From contig JAZRMX010000044.1 of assembly GCA_045647885.1 (NCBI GenBank), positions 24,088 to 88,087 on the forward strand: a DNA stretch of 64,000 nucleotides, read 5' to 3'. The notes below the pieces were generated by a model. That model was given only the letters and a program-made list of their open reading frames with translations. It ran no database searches and was not told where the DNA came from. The translations under genes and the position numbers were made by a program. Source of the stretch: HGM04593 sp045647885. GTDB lineage: Bacteria; Bacteroidota; Bacteroidia; Bacteroidales; Bacteroidaceae. Below, in pieces: positions 35,671-43,070 of the stretch (the stretch's first letter is position 1; each line of letters begins with the position of its first letter).

Positions 35671-36441
35671 ATGAAAAAGATTTACTTTCTTTTCGTAGCC
35701 TTGTTGCTCACATTGAACGCAGGCGCGCAAACTTTGAGAGGCGATGTCAATAACGACGGCGTTGTGAATATTGGCGATGTAACCTCGCTTGTAGATGTAA
35801 TCCTCTATGGCGACGAAGAAGAACCCGACACCCCCGTCGTTCCCGAAGAACCAGCAGTAGCTACCGGCGAAGCCATCGACCTCGGTTTGCCCAGTGGTAT
35901 TAAATGGGCTTCTTGCAACGTTGGTGCCTCAAACCCTGAAGAGTACGGCGGTTACTACGCTTGGGGCGAAACCGAAGAGAAAAACGATTACTCTTTGAGC
36001 ACCTATAAATATTGCAACGGCGACGAATATTCAATGACCAAATACTGCACAGATAGTTATTATGGTACCGTAGATAACAAAACCACCCTTGAACCCGGTG
36101 ACGATGTCGCTCACGTTCAGTGGGGCGGTTCTTGGCGTATGCCCACAGAAGCCGAGCAAAAAGAACTCATAAATAACTGCACTTGGTCCTGGACCACGCT
36201 TAACGGCGTTAGGGGTCACCGCGTAACCGGCCCCAACGGCAACAGCATCTTCCTGCCTGCTGCGGGCTTCCGCAGCGGTGAGGAAGTCATCAATCAGGGG
36301 TTTTACGGCTACTATTGGTCGTCATCGTTGAGCAGCTTCCGCAGCTACAGCGCCTACTACTTGGACTTCGGTAGTAGCCGCTACGGCTGGGACGACGGCA
36401 GCCGCTCCTACGGTCGCACGGTGCGCCCTGTGTGTGAGTAG
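35671..36441 (+). CDS. Secreted half-dockerin plus FISUMP-like (C-type-lectin-like) protein with possible variable C-terminus
   Basis: 256 residues. A signal peptide (MKKIYFLFVALLLTLNAGAQ) is followed by one dockerin-like calcium repeat (GDVNNDGVVNIGDVTSLVDV, about 25-44) and an acidic Pro-rich linker. The domain beginning IDLGLPSGIKWASCNVGA is typical of the Fibrobacter succinogenes major paralogous (FISUMP) and DUF1566-like group. The C-terminal block after Trp216 is made mostly of Ser, Tyr, Arg, Asp and Gly; 24 of 29 codons between 36331 and 36417 end in C. This composition resembles variable regions of diversity-generating retroelement targets, but no reverse transcriptase or template is in the window. 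It ends at a GC-rich hairpin. Confidence 0.8.
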   Translation: MKKIYFLFVALLLTLNAGAQTLRGDVNNDGVVNIGDVTSLVDVILYGDEEEPDTPVVPEEPAVATGEAIDLGLPSGIKWASCNVGASNPEEYGGYYAWGETEEKNDYSLSTYKYCNGDEYSMTKYCTDSYYGTVDNKTTLEPGDDVAHVQWGGSWRMPTEAEQKELINNCTWSWTTLNGVRGHRVTGPNGNSIFLPAAGFRSGEEVINQGFYGYYWSSSLSSFRSYSAYYLDFGSSRYGWDDGSRSYGRTVRPVCE

Positions 36442-36462
36442 TGTAAGTGAATAAAAACCCAT

Positions 36463-36501
36463 CACCCCGCCCACCGAAAACGGTGAGCGGGGTGTGTTTT
36501 T
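36463..36501 (+). terminator. GC-rich hairpin and T tract after the FISUMP gene
   Basis: The stem CACCCCGC plus CACCG pairs with CGGTG plus GCGGGGTG with one C/A mismatch and an AAAA loop, then TGTTTTT. It starts 21 bases after the stop codon. It is a good terminator. It also has the form of the hairpin that follows variable regions in some diversity-generating retroelements. Confidence 0.8.
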
Positions 36502-36646
36502 ATGTTTTCCTGCTCCCCTCCGTCGGCAAGCCGCCACCTCCGCCTCGCAAAGCAAGGGGGGGAGTTTAATACGTTGCTCTATTCTTGCTTTTTGCTTCTC
36601 GGTGTCGCTAACCGCCACTCTTTGTTTCTATGTAAATCCTTTAATT

Positions 36647-36669
36647 GCCCTTTTGTGGCGCAAAAGGGC
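36647..36669. repeat. Perfect 9-bp hairpin
   Basis: GCCCTTTTG and CAAAAGGGC flank a 5-base loop TGGCG. It is not followed by a T tract, so it is not an obvious terminator. Confidence 0.6.
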
Positions 36670-36766
36670 GCAAAACGCTCGGCACACGGGGCGTAACAGT
36701 CGCTCGCGCCTCTGCTCACGCTGTTTCAAATAATTGAAACATCTCTCGTTCGTTCCTCGCTTGTCA

Positions 36767-36884
36767 TTAAAGGCTGTTCGTTGCAGTTTAGGGGCTCCGG
36801 AAGCGTGCGGTATTGCGTTGGGAGTAAAATAACGGCATACCGAACTATGTCCTCGCCTGTTTCCTAAACAGCAACGGCCTTTAA
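36767..36884. repeat. Imperfect long inverted repeat
   Basis: The left arm (36767-36792, TTAAAGGC...GTTTAGG) is complementary to the right arm (36863-36884, CCTAAAC...GCCTTTAA) apart from a few mismatches and a 4-base insertion. An inner pair around GCGGTAT (36808-36813) and GGCATACCG (36834-36842) can continue the stem. This could be a small non-autonomous mobile element or a structured RNA. Confidence 0.55.
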
Positions 36885-36893
36885 TTGTGTTAC

Positions 36894-36969
36894 TTACGGT
36901 GCCGGTTTTATTTTAGGACATTACTTCTGCGGATGCTATCAAGGGCGCACACATCGGTGCGCCCCTACA
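36894..36969 (-). repeat. Dispersed intergenic hairpin repeat, copy B
   Basis: Reverse orientation of copy A. Read on the minus strand it begins TGTAGGGGCGCACC, has the stem GTGCGCCC/GGGCGCAC (36957-36964, 36943-36950), then GTAATGT and CCGGCACCGT. The two ends are conserved with copy A while the 16-18 bases between hairpin and GTAATGT differ. Confidence 0.75.
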
Positions 36970-37066
36970 GTAGAAACAACCATAGCAAGAGTTATTTTAA
37001 AAAGAACAAGCTTATTGAGAGAAAAACTCACGGGTTATCGAGAACTTAAAAGCAAGTGTGTATTTT

Positions 37067-37092
37067 GGGCAGACACATCGGTCTGCCCCTAC
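37067..37092 (-). repeat. Dispersed intergenic hairpin repeat, copy C (core only)
   Basis: Read on the minus strand it is GTAGGGGCAGACCGATGTGT and onward. The stem is GGGCAGAC/GTCTGCCC instead of GGGCGCAC/GTGCGCCC. Both arms changed together, so pairing is kept, and the ACATCG loop (plus-strand reading) is the same as in copy B. Confidence 0.7.
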
Positions 37093-37171
37093 GCTAATAT
37101 ATAATGACCTTTAAAAACCAATTCGCCTTTACATAGCAACACCTTGCAACCCGTTTGCAGAAAAAAAATGT

Positions 37172-37179
37172 TACTTTTG
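37172..37179 (+). promoter_or_regulatory. Candidate -7 element for the metal-efflux operon
   Basis: TACTTTTG fits TAnnTTTG, 30 bases before the adaptor ATG. The nearest TTG boxes are at 14 or 25 bases, outside the usual spacing, so confidence is limited. Confidence 0.42.
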
Positions 37180-37209
37180 CAGAACAAATTGCGAAAGTTA
37201 TACATAAAT

Positions 37210-38769
37210 ATGAAAAACATACTTCTTGCGGCAATCATAGCCGTTGCCATCTGCGGTTGTGGGCACAGCCATAAAAACGAAAATGCTCACTCGCACGAGC
37301 ATCCGGTACTCGATGCAACCGTTTACAGCAATTCTGTGGAACTTTTTGTGCAGTACGACGAACTAAAGGCAGGGCATAAAGCCTCGGTTACAGCGTATGT
37401 AACCTCTCTCCCTTCGTTCAAGCCTTATGAAGGAGGCGCAATAAAAGTTGCTCTTAATACAGGCGAAGGGAACCAATCCTTCACCGTGGAGCCGTCGCAC
37501 AAGGGTGTGTATAATTTTACTCTTACTCCTCACAAGGCTGCGGTGGGTTTTCTGCTCTTTACCGTGGGCAGAGAGGTGCTTCCTGTGCACGTTCACATAG
37601 AGGGTGGCGAGCATCACTCTCACGATGGGCACAACCACCACGCAGAGCACGAGGGTGAGCGCTCTCACGGGCATAGCCACGCCGAGGAGCACGCCCACTC
37701 TCACGAGGCTCATAATCATTCCCACGAGGGCCATTCTCACGAAAATAATATCTCCTTCTCCAAGGAGCAGAGCTGGAAAATTGATTTTGCCACAGCTGTT
37801 GCCACTAAAAGTTCGTTCAACGGTGCGGTGAAGGTGGCTGCGCAGGTTACGGCAACCCCTGATAATTTCACAACTCTTGTGGCAACCACCGCAGGCAAGG
37901 TGCAGTATGCCGGTAATGTGGTCGCCGGCAAGGATGTCCGCGCAGGGGAGGCGATTTTTATGCTCGATGGTGGCAATGTTACCGAAAATGATGCTGCGGT
38001 GAAGTTTGCCGAGGCCGAGAGTGCCTACAACGTGACAAAGAGCGACTTTGAGCGCAAGAGCGAACTTTACAAGGAGAATATTGTGTCGAAACGCGAGTAC
38101 GAGGCTGCCGAGGCTGCTTTTGTGCAGGCCGGGGCACGTTACGAGAGTATGAAACGCTCCTTCTCTTCGGGAAAATCGGCAGTAAAGTCCTCTATTAACG
38201 GTTATGTGGCAAGCCTGCTCGTGGGTAACGGCGATTATGTTCAGGCAGGTACTCCGCTTGCGGTTATTCAGCGCGACGGCGCTATGAATATTTCGGCTGA
38301 ACTGCCCGTGCGTTATGCGCAGATGCTTAAAAATATATCATCGGTAAATATTGAATTGCCCGGTGGCAAGGTCTACACTATGGAGGAACTCGACGCCCGT
38401 TTAACCGCCGGTGCATCGGTGAACGCTTGTTCTATGCTGCCCGTGACGGTTACAGCAAAGCACATTGGCGATGTGGTTGCCGGTAGTGTGGTGACTCTTT
38501 ATCTTGCTTCGCAGACACAAGGTGTGGAGCTGGTTGTTATCCCTCGCACGGCACTTGTCGAGGAGATGGGTAATTTCTTTGTTTTTGTGCAGCACACTCC
38601 CGTATCGTTCGAGAAACGTGAGGTGTTGCTTGGTGCTACCGACGGTGTGCAGGTGCAGGTGTTGAAAGGCTTGCACGCCGGTGAGAGAGTGGTAACAAAG
38701 GGCGCAGTGTCGCTTAAATTGTCGCAGGGTGCTGCTGCACTCGACCCCCACGCAGGGCACGTTCACTAA
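37210..38769 (+). CDS. Heavy-metal RND efflux periplasmic adaptor lipoprotein with His-rich segment (CusB/CzcB type)
   Basis: 519 residues from the ATG at 37210. The frame is open from 37144, but the upstream part overlaps the -7 box. A signal sequence ends at a lipobox-like ICGC with Cys17. An N-terminal domain (about 30-130) is followed by a His-rich segment (134-178) with 18 His among Glu, Ser and Gly. The membrane-fusion core has a biotinyl-like hammerhead, an alpha-hairpin around 280-330 (KSELYKENIVSKREYEAAEA) and a C-terminal beta domain. The His segment should bind divalent metal (Zn, Co, Ni or Cu); the ion is not decided by sequence. The pump gene follows by 16 bases. No outer-membrane TolC-type gene is nearby. 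Confidence 0.9.
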   Translation: MKNILLAAIIAVAICGCGHSHKNENAHSHEHPVLDATVYSNSVELFVQYDELKAGHKASVTAYVTSLPSFKPYEGGAIKVALNTGEGNQSFTVEPSHKGVYNFTLTPHKAAVGFLLFTVGREVLPVHVHIEGGEHHSHDGHNHHAEHEGERSHGHSHAEEHAHSHEAHNHSHEGHSHENNISFSKEQSWKIDFATAVATKSSFNGAVKVAAQVTATPDNFTTLVATTAGKVQYAGNVVAGKDVRAGEAIFMLDGGNVTENDAAVKFAEAESAYNVTKSDFERKSELYKENIVSKREYEAAEAAFVQAGARYESMKRSFSSGKSAVKSSINGYVASLLVGNGDYVQAGTPLAVIQRDGAMNISAELPVRYAQMLKNISSVNIELPGGKVYTMEELDARLTAGASVNACSMLPVTVTAKHIGDVVAGSVVTLYLASQTQGVELVVIPRTALVEEMGNFFVFVQHTPVSFEKREVLLGATDGVQVQVLKGLHAGERVVTKGAVSLKLSQGAAALDPHAGHVH

Positions 38770-38785
38770 GAAACTGTTTACTATT

Positions 38786-41700
38786 ATGCTTAACTCTATT
38801 ATAAAATTCTCGCTGAACAATAAATTGCTGGTGATGCTTGCTGTGGTGCTTGTTGTCATCGGTGGTCTCTATTCGGCGCGAAACATTGAGGTTGATGTAT
38901 TCCCCGACCTCACTATGCCCACTGTGGTTATCCTTACCGATGCCGAGGATATGGCTCCCGAGGAGATTGAGAGGCTTGTTACCTTTCCCATAGAAACAGC
39001 GGTGAATGGTGCAACAAATGTGCGTCGTGTGCGCTCCTCCTCGTCGCAGGGTTTCTCCTTTGTGTGGGTGGAATTCGATTGGGGTATGGATATTTACAAG
39101 GCGCGACAGATTATCAGCGAGAAGATGAGTCTTCTCTCGGGGCAGTTGCCCGACGGCATTGTGCCGGTGCTTGCTCCGCAGTCGAGTGTGATGGGCGAGA
39201 TAATGTTCATTGGTATGCAGGCCGACAGCACCTCGATGATGGAGCTTCGCACTCTTGCCGAGTGGGTGGTGAAGCCTGCGATTTTAGCCACAGGTGGCGT
39301 GTCACAGGTTACAATCATCGGTGGCGATTATAAACAGTATCAGGTGCTTGCCGACCCTGTAAAGATGGGTATGTATGGCGTGACTATGGAAGAACTGGAG
39401 GCTGCTGTGGCATCGATGAGCGTGAATGTGGGCGCGGGCGTTGTGCGCGATTATGGTAACGAATATAATCTGCGTGCGATGGGGCGCACAAACAATATAG
39501 AGGAGCTTGGCAATACTCTCGTGGCAATGAAGGGTGACGCCCCTGTGCGCGTTGCCGATGTTGCCGATGTTGTGGTGGCTCCCTCGGTGCGTAAGGGTTA
39601 TGCTGCGCAGAATGGCGAACCCTCAATAATTCTTTCAATATCTAAACAGCCGGGAATAAACACTCTGAGTGTTACCGAAAATATTGAGCGTAACCTTGAG
39701 AGTATAGCAAAATCTCTGCCTGCCGATGTGGTGATGGATACAAAAATCTTCCGTCAGGCCGACTATATCCAATCGTCGGTGAATAATGTGGGGCAGTCGC
39801 TCATTGAGGGTGCGGTGTGTGTGGTGTTGGTGCTTTTCCTTTTCCTTACCAGCTTCCGCACCACGGTTATTTCTGTTCTGGCAATTCCCTTGTCGTTGCT
39901 CGGAACGGTGATTGTGCTCTATCTGCTCGGGATGGATATAAACACTATGACTCTTGGCGGTATGTGTATCGCCATTGGTTCGCTTGTCGATGATGCCATA
40001 ATTGATGTTGAGAATGTATATAAACGCTTGCGACAGAATAATATGCTGCCGGTGGAGGAGCGTCGCTCGGCATTCAGGGTGGTGTTCGAGGCTTCGTCGG
40101 AGATTCGTGCATCCATCATTCACGCCACGCTTATAATTATGGTTACTTTTATGCCGCTTTTCTTCTTGAGCGGTCTTGAGGGGCGTATGCTTAAACCTCT
40201 TGGTGTGGCATATCTTGTGGCTCTCGTGATGTCGCTTCTTGTGGCTATGACGGTTACTCCGCTGCTCTGCAAGATGATGCTTTCGGGCGAGGGGTATCTG
40301 CGTCGTGCCGAGAAGAAAAATTGGGTAGACGGCTGGTTGCTTGTGCGCTACGAACAGTCGCTTGCGTGGGCTATGAGGCACGCAAAGGGTATTGTGGTGT
40401 CGCTTGCGCTGCTTTTTGCGGTGTGCGTGGTGCTTTTTGCGGTGATGGGGCGCAGTTTCCTTCCCGAATTCAACGAGAAGGCTTTGACAATATCTGCAGT
40501 GTCGCGCCCGGGTGTGTCACTCGAGGAGTCGAATCGTATAGGCTCGCTCATTGAGGAGGAACTTTTGCAGATTCCCGAGGTTGTGAGCACGGCGCGCCGT
40601 ACCGGTCGTGGAGAGCTCGACGAGCACTCGCAGACTTCGAATGGTGCCGAGATTGATGTTAATTTTGAGCTTGCCGGGCGCAGTAAGGCTGAATTCCTGC
40701 ACGAGGTGCGCAGCCGTCTTGCAGCAGTGCCGGGGGTGGTGACCTCGGTGGGTCAGCCTCTGGAGCATCGTATAGACCATATGGTGTCGGGTACTCAGGC
40801 CGACCTTGCAATAAAAATTTTTGGCCCCGACCTGAGCCGCTTGTTTAAGACGGGAACAAACATAAAATCCCTGCTTGCAGCCTTCCCCGAGGTGGTGGAT
40901 GTGAACGTGGAGCAGCAGGTGGAGACTCCGCAGTTGCAGGTGCGTGCGCGTCGCGACCGCCTGGCTTATTACGGCATAACTATGGAGCAGTTCAACGCCT
41001 TTGTTGCGGCGGCCTTCCCCGGTAAAAAGGTTGGTGCCGTGTATGAGCAGGAACGTTCCTTCGACTTGATAATACGCTTGAATAAAGAGTACACCGAGAG
41101 TATTGATGGTGTGAAGAATGCTCTTATAGATACGCCTAAAGGTAAGGTTGCGATTACCGAGGTTGCCGATGTGGTGTCGGTGGGCGGCCCGGGCAGTATA
41201 AGCCGCGAGAATGTGCAGCGCAAGGTTGTGGTGTCGGCAAATATTGCAAGCGGCGATGTTGCGGGCACTGTGGAGCGCGTGGCTGCTTATCTTGAAAAGG
41301 AACTGCCGCTCGACGAGGGTTACCGCCTTGAATACGGCGGTCAGTTCGAGAGCGCGGCATCGGCTTCGCGCACTCTTTGGCTCACAACGGCGGTGGCGGT
41401 GCTTGTGGTCTTTGTGTTGCTTTACGGCGAGTTCAAGAGTGCTTCTCTGTCGCTTATAGTGCTCATAAACCTTCCGTTAGCACTCATAGGCGGAATTATT
41501 GCAACGTATATATCTTCGGGGGTTATGAGTATCCCTGCCATCATTGGTCTTATAACGCTTTTTGGTATTGCCACACGTAACGGAATATTGCTTGTGTCGC
41601 GTTACGGGCATCTGCGTGCCGAGGGTGTGTCACTCGACGAGGCTGTGCGTGCCGGCTCGGGCGACAGGCTCACACCTATCCTTATGACGGCGTTTACCTC

Positions 41701-41872
41701 TGCGCTTGCGCTTATCCCTATGATTATTGCGGGTGGCAAGAGTGGTAATGAGATTCAGAGCCCTATGGCTGTTGTGGTGCTTGGTGGTTTGTTATCCTCG
41801 ACATTCTTGAATATTTATATAATTCCTATAGTCTATCGATGGGCGGTACGCCGAGGATGGGGGATTGACTAA
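38786..41872 (+). CDS. Heavy-metal RND efflux pump, inner-membrane subunit (CusA/CzcA family)
   Basis: 1,028-residue proton-driven antiporter with 12 expected transmembrane helices and two large periplasmic loops. The N-terminus LNKLL-type start and IEVDVFPDL are typical. The HME signature GSLVDDAIIDVENVYKRL in transmembrane helix 4 carries the acidic proton-relay residues. The chosen ATG at 38786 follows the adaptor stop by 16 bases; an upstream in-frame start would overlap the adaptor. It works with the adaptor at 37210. The outer-membrane factor must come from elsewhere. A terminator follows. Confidence 0.94.
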   Translation: MLNSIIKFSLNNKLLVMLAVVLVVIGGLYSARNIEVDVFPDLTMPTVVILTDAEDMAPEEIERLVTFPIETAVNGATNVRRVRSSSSQGFSFVWVEFDWGMDIYKARQIISEKMSLLSGQLPDGIVPVLAPQSSVMGEIMFIGMQADSTSMMELRTLAEWVVKPAILATGGVSQVTIIGGDYKQYQVLADPVKMGMYGVTMEELEAAVASMSVNVGAGVVRDYGNEYNLRAMGRTNNIEELGNTLVAMKGDAPVRVADVADVVVAPSVRKGYAAQNGEPSIILSISKQPGINTLSVTENIERNLESIAKSLPADVVMDTKIFRQADYIQSSVNNVGQSLIEGAVCVVLVLFLFLTSFRTTVISVLAIPLSLLGTVIVLYLLGMDINTMTLGGMCIAIGSLVDDAIIDVENVYKRLRQNNMLPVEERRSAFRVVFEASSEIRASIIHATLIIMVTFMPLFFLSGLEGRMLKPLGVAYLVALVMSLLVAMTVTPLLCKMMLSGEGYLRRAEKKNWVDGWLLVRYEQSLAWAMRHAKGIVVSLALLFAVCVVLFAVMGRSFLPEFNEKALTISAVSRPGVSLEESNRIGSLIEEELLQIPEVVSTARRTGRGELDEHSQTSNGAEIDVNFELAGRSKAEFLHEVRSRLAAVPGVVTSVGQPLEHRIDHMVSGTQADLAIKIFGPDLSRLFKTGTNIKSLLAAFPEVVDVNVEQQVETPQLQVRARRDRLAYYGITMEQFNAFVAAAFPGKKVGAVYEQERSFDLIIRLNKEYTESIDGVKNALIDTPKGKVAITEVADVVSVGGPGSISRENVQRKVVVSANIASGDVAGTVERVAAYLEKELPLDEGYRLEYGGQFESAASASRTLWLTTAVAVLVVFVLLYGEFKSASLSLIVLINLPLALIGGIIATYISSGVMSIPAIIGLITLFGIATRNGILLVSRYGHLRAEGVSLDEAVRAGSGDRLTPILMTAFTSALALIPMIIAGGKSGNEIQSPMAVVVLGGLLSSTFLNIYIIPIVYRWAVRRGWGID

Positions 41873-41902
41873 GAAGGCTCTTTTGTTGTTATACTCGCCC
41901 TT

Positions 41903-41938
41903 AAAAAGCTTATTTACGTTCAGTAAACGGCGCTTTTT
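41903..41938 (+). terminator. Terminator of the metal-efflux operon
   Basis: AAAAAGC/GCTTTTT outer arms with an inner TTTAC/GTAAA pair and loop GTTCA, ending in five T. It lies 30 bases after the pump stop. Confidence 0.7.
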
Positions 41939-42022
41939 CGGGTTTCGCAAGCCTAAAAATAGCTCTTTTTATTCACCCCCCCTGCAAAGAGGGTGTTCTA
42001 AAAATCACTATCTTGTGTGGAG

Positions 42023-42895
42023 TTATTCTCTGCTATCGGCTCCCCACATAAGTTTCTCGCGCAGGTTGAGAATGAAGGAGTGCTCGCGACGGCGTACTAT
42101 AAGCTGTTTGTAGTCGGCTTTACGCACTGTTATTGTGGTGCTCTCGTCGCAGCTCTCGTTGCGGCCGTCAATGGCTATCAAGTAGTTGCGGCTACGGCTG
42201 TTTACCTTAATTTCTATGGTTGTGCTGTCGCTCAACACTATGGGGCGTGCGCTGAGGCTGTGTGGCGCGATGGGGGTGAGCACTATTACATCGGCGTTAG
42301 GGGCAATGATGGGGCCGCCTACGCTCAAAGAGTAGCCTGTGGAGCCCGAGGGGGCAGCAACAATCAAACCGTCGGCTTGGTATATGATTTTCTCTTTTCC
42401 GTTGAGAGTGGCTTCGAGTGTCATCATAGACGATGATGCGTGCTTCATTATGGCTATCTCGTTGAGTGCCACGGGGTAAGTTCCTATCTCTCCGTTTATG
42501 GCTGTTGCCTCAATAAGACTGCGTTCCTCCACGGTATATTCGCCTGCGTGTACACGCTGAATTATGTGCTCAATATCGTTGTTCGATGTGCTTGTGAGGA
42601 AGCCAAGTCGGCCGGCATTTATGCCAAGAATGGGTATTCTTTTTCGTCCTATGCGTGAGGCTGTGCGCAGCAGTGTGCCGTCGCCACCGAAACTTATTGC
42701 AAGGTCGGCTGTAAAGTCGTCGCCATCAATTATTTCGGCATCGCCCAGCTTAATTTTACGGTTCTTGCGCAAAAAGTCGTAGAACGGGTGGTCAATGGCA
42801 TAGCTGTCGCCATACTTTTTAATGGTATCGAAGAGCTGGTCTATACTTTCCGATTTCTTCGATTGGTGTATGTTTCCGAAAATTGCAAATTTCAT
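42023..42895 (-). CDS. nadK: NAD kinase
   Basis: Phosphorylates NAD to NADP in the cytoplasm. The ATG at 42895 gives 290 residues beginning MKFAIFGN; a frame extension of 10 residues upstream is unlikely. The diacylglycerol-kinase-like signature GGDGTLLR is at 70-77. LGINAGRLGFL and the NAD-binding DGLIVAAPSGSTGYSLSVGG follow. It is divergent from pdxJ. Confidence 0.96.
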   Translation of the reverse strand: MKFAIFGNIHQSKKSESIDQLFDTIKKYGDSYAIDHPFYDFLRKNRKIKLGDAEIIDGDDFTADLAISFGGDGTLLRTASRIGRKRIPILGINAGRLGFLTSTSNNDIEHIIQRVHAGEYTVEERSLIEATAINGEIGTYPVALNEIAIMKHASSSMMTLEATLNGKEKIIYQADGLIVAAPSGSTGYSLSVGGPIIAPNADVIVLTPIAPHSLSARPIVLSDSTTIEIKVNSRSRNYLIAIDGRNESCDESTTITVRKADYKQLIVRRREHSFILNLREKLMWGADSRE

Positions 42896-42958
42896 ATTAC
42901 CTCGTTTTTTTTTACAGAAAAACAATATCCTTTACCGGCTTACTTTTGTTATTCTATG

Positions 42959-42966
42959 CAAAATTA
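42959..42966 (-). promoter_or_regulatory. Possible -7 element for nadK
   Basis: TAATTTTG on the minus strand fits TAnnTTTG, 63 bases before the nadK ATG. No -33 partner is clear. Confidence 0.35.
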
Positions 42967-43000
42967 AGATAATTTATTATTTAAATTTTATTATTTGTAG

Positions 43001-43008
43001 TAATTTTG
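43001..43008 (+). promoter_or_regulatory. Possible -7 element for the pdxJ-exbBD-tonB operon
   Basis: TAATTTTG fits TAnnTTTG, 62 bases before the pdxJ ATG. Another match, TACTTTTG, is at 42941-42948. Neither has a clear -33 TTTG. Confidence 0.4.
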
Positions 43009-43070
43009 CCTTTTTAAAAGGAAATTAGTGTAATTATAAGCAAAAAGCGTTTGCTTGCAACCAAGAAATT

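Larger units (their letters stand above)
36442..37209. other. 768-bp structured non-coding region
   Basis: No credible gene is present; an open frame at 36494-36733 has no family resemblance and unusual composition. Contents are the FISUMP terminator (36463-36501), a 9-bp hairpin (36647-36669), an 8-bp palindrome (36722-36741), an imperfect long inverted repeat (36767-36884), repeat copy B (36894-36969), repeat copy C (37067-37092) and the -7 box of the RND adaptor gene (37172-37179). The density of inverted repeats is much higher than elsewhere in the window. Confidence 0.75.

Noticed and set aside
36494..36733. 79-residue open frame in the non-coding region
   Set aside because: Crosses hairpins, has no recognisable domain or signal, and is surrounded by repeats.
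37609..37743. Short repeated CAC/CAT/GAG units that could be taken for a tandem repeat or CRISPR-like array
   Set aside because: They are in-frame His and Glu codons of the RND adaptor with no constant repeat-spacer structure.
39635..40381. 248-residue minus-strand open frame
   Set aside because: Antisense to the RND pump gene; His/Arg-rich shadow frame with no family resemblance.
41968..41995. CACCC...GGGTG hairpin as a nadK terminator
   Set aside because: Only about 5 solid pairs and no T tract on the minus strand.
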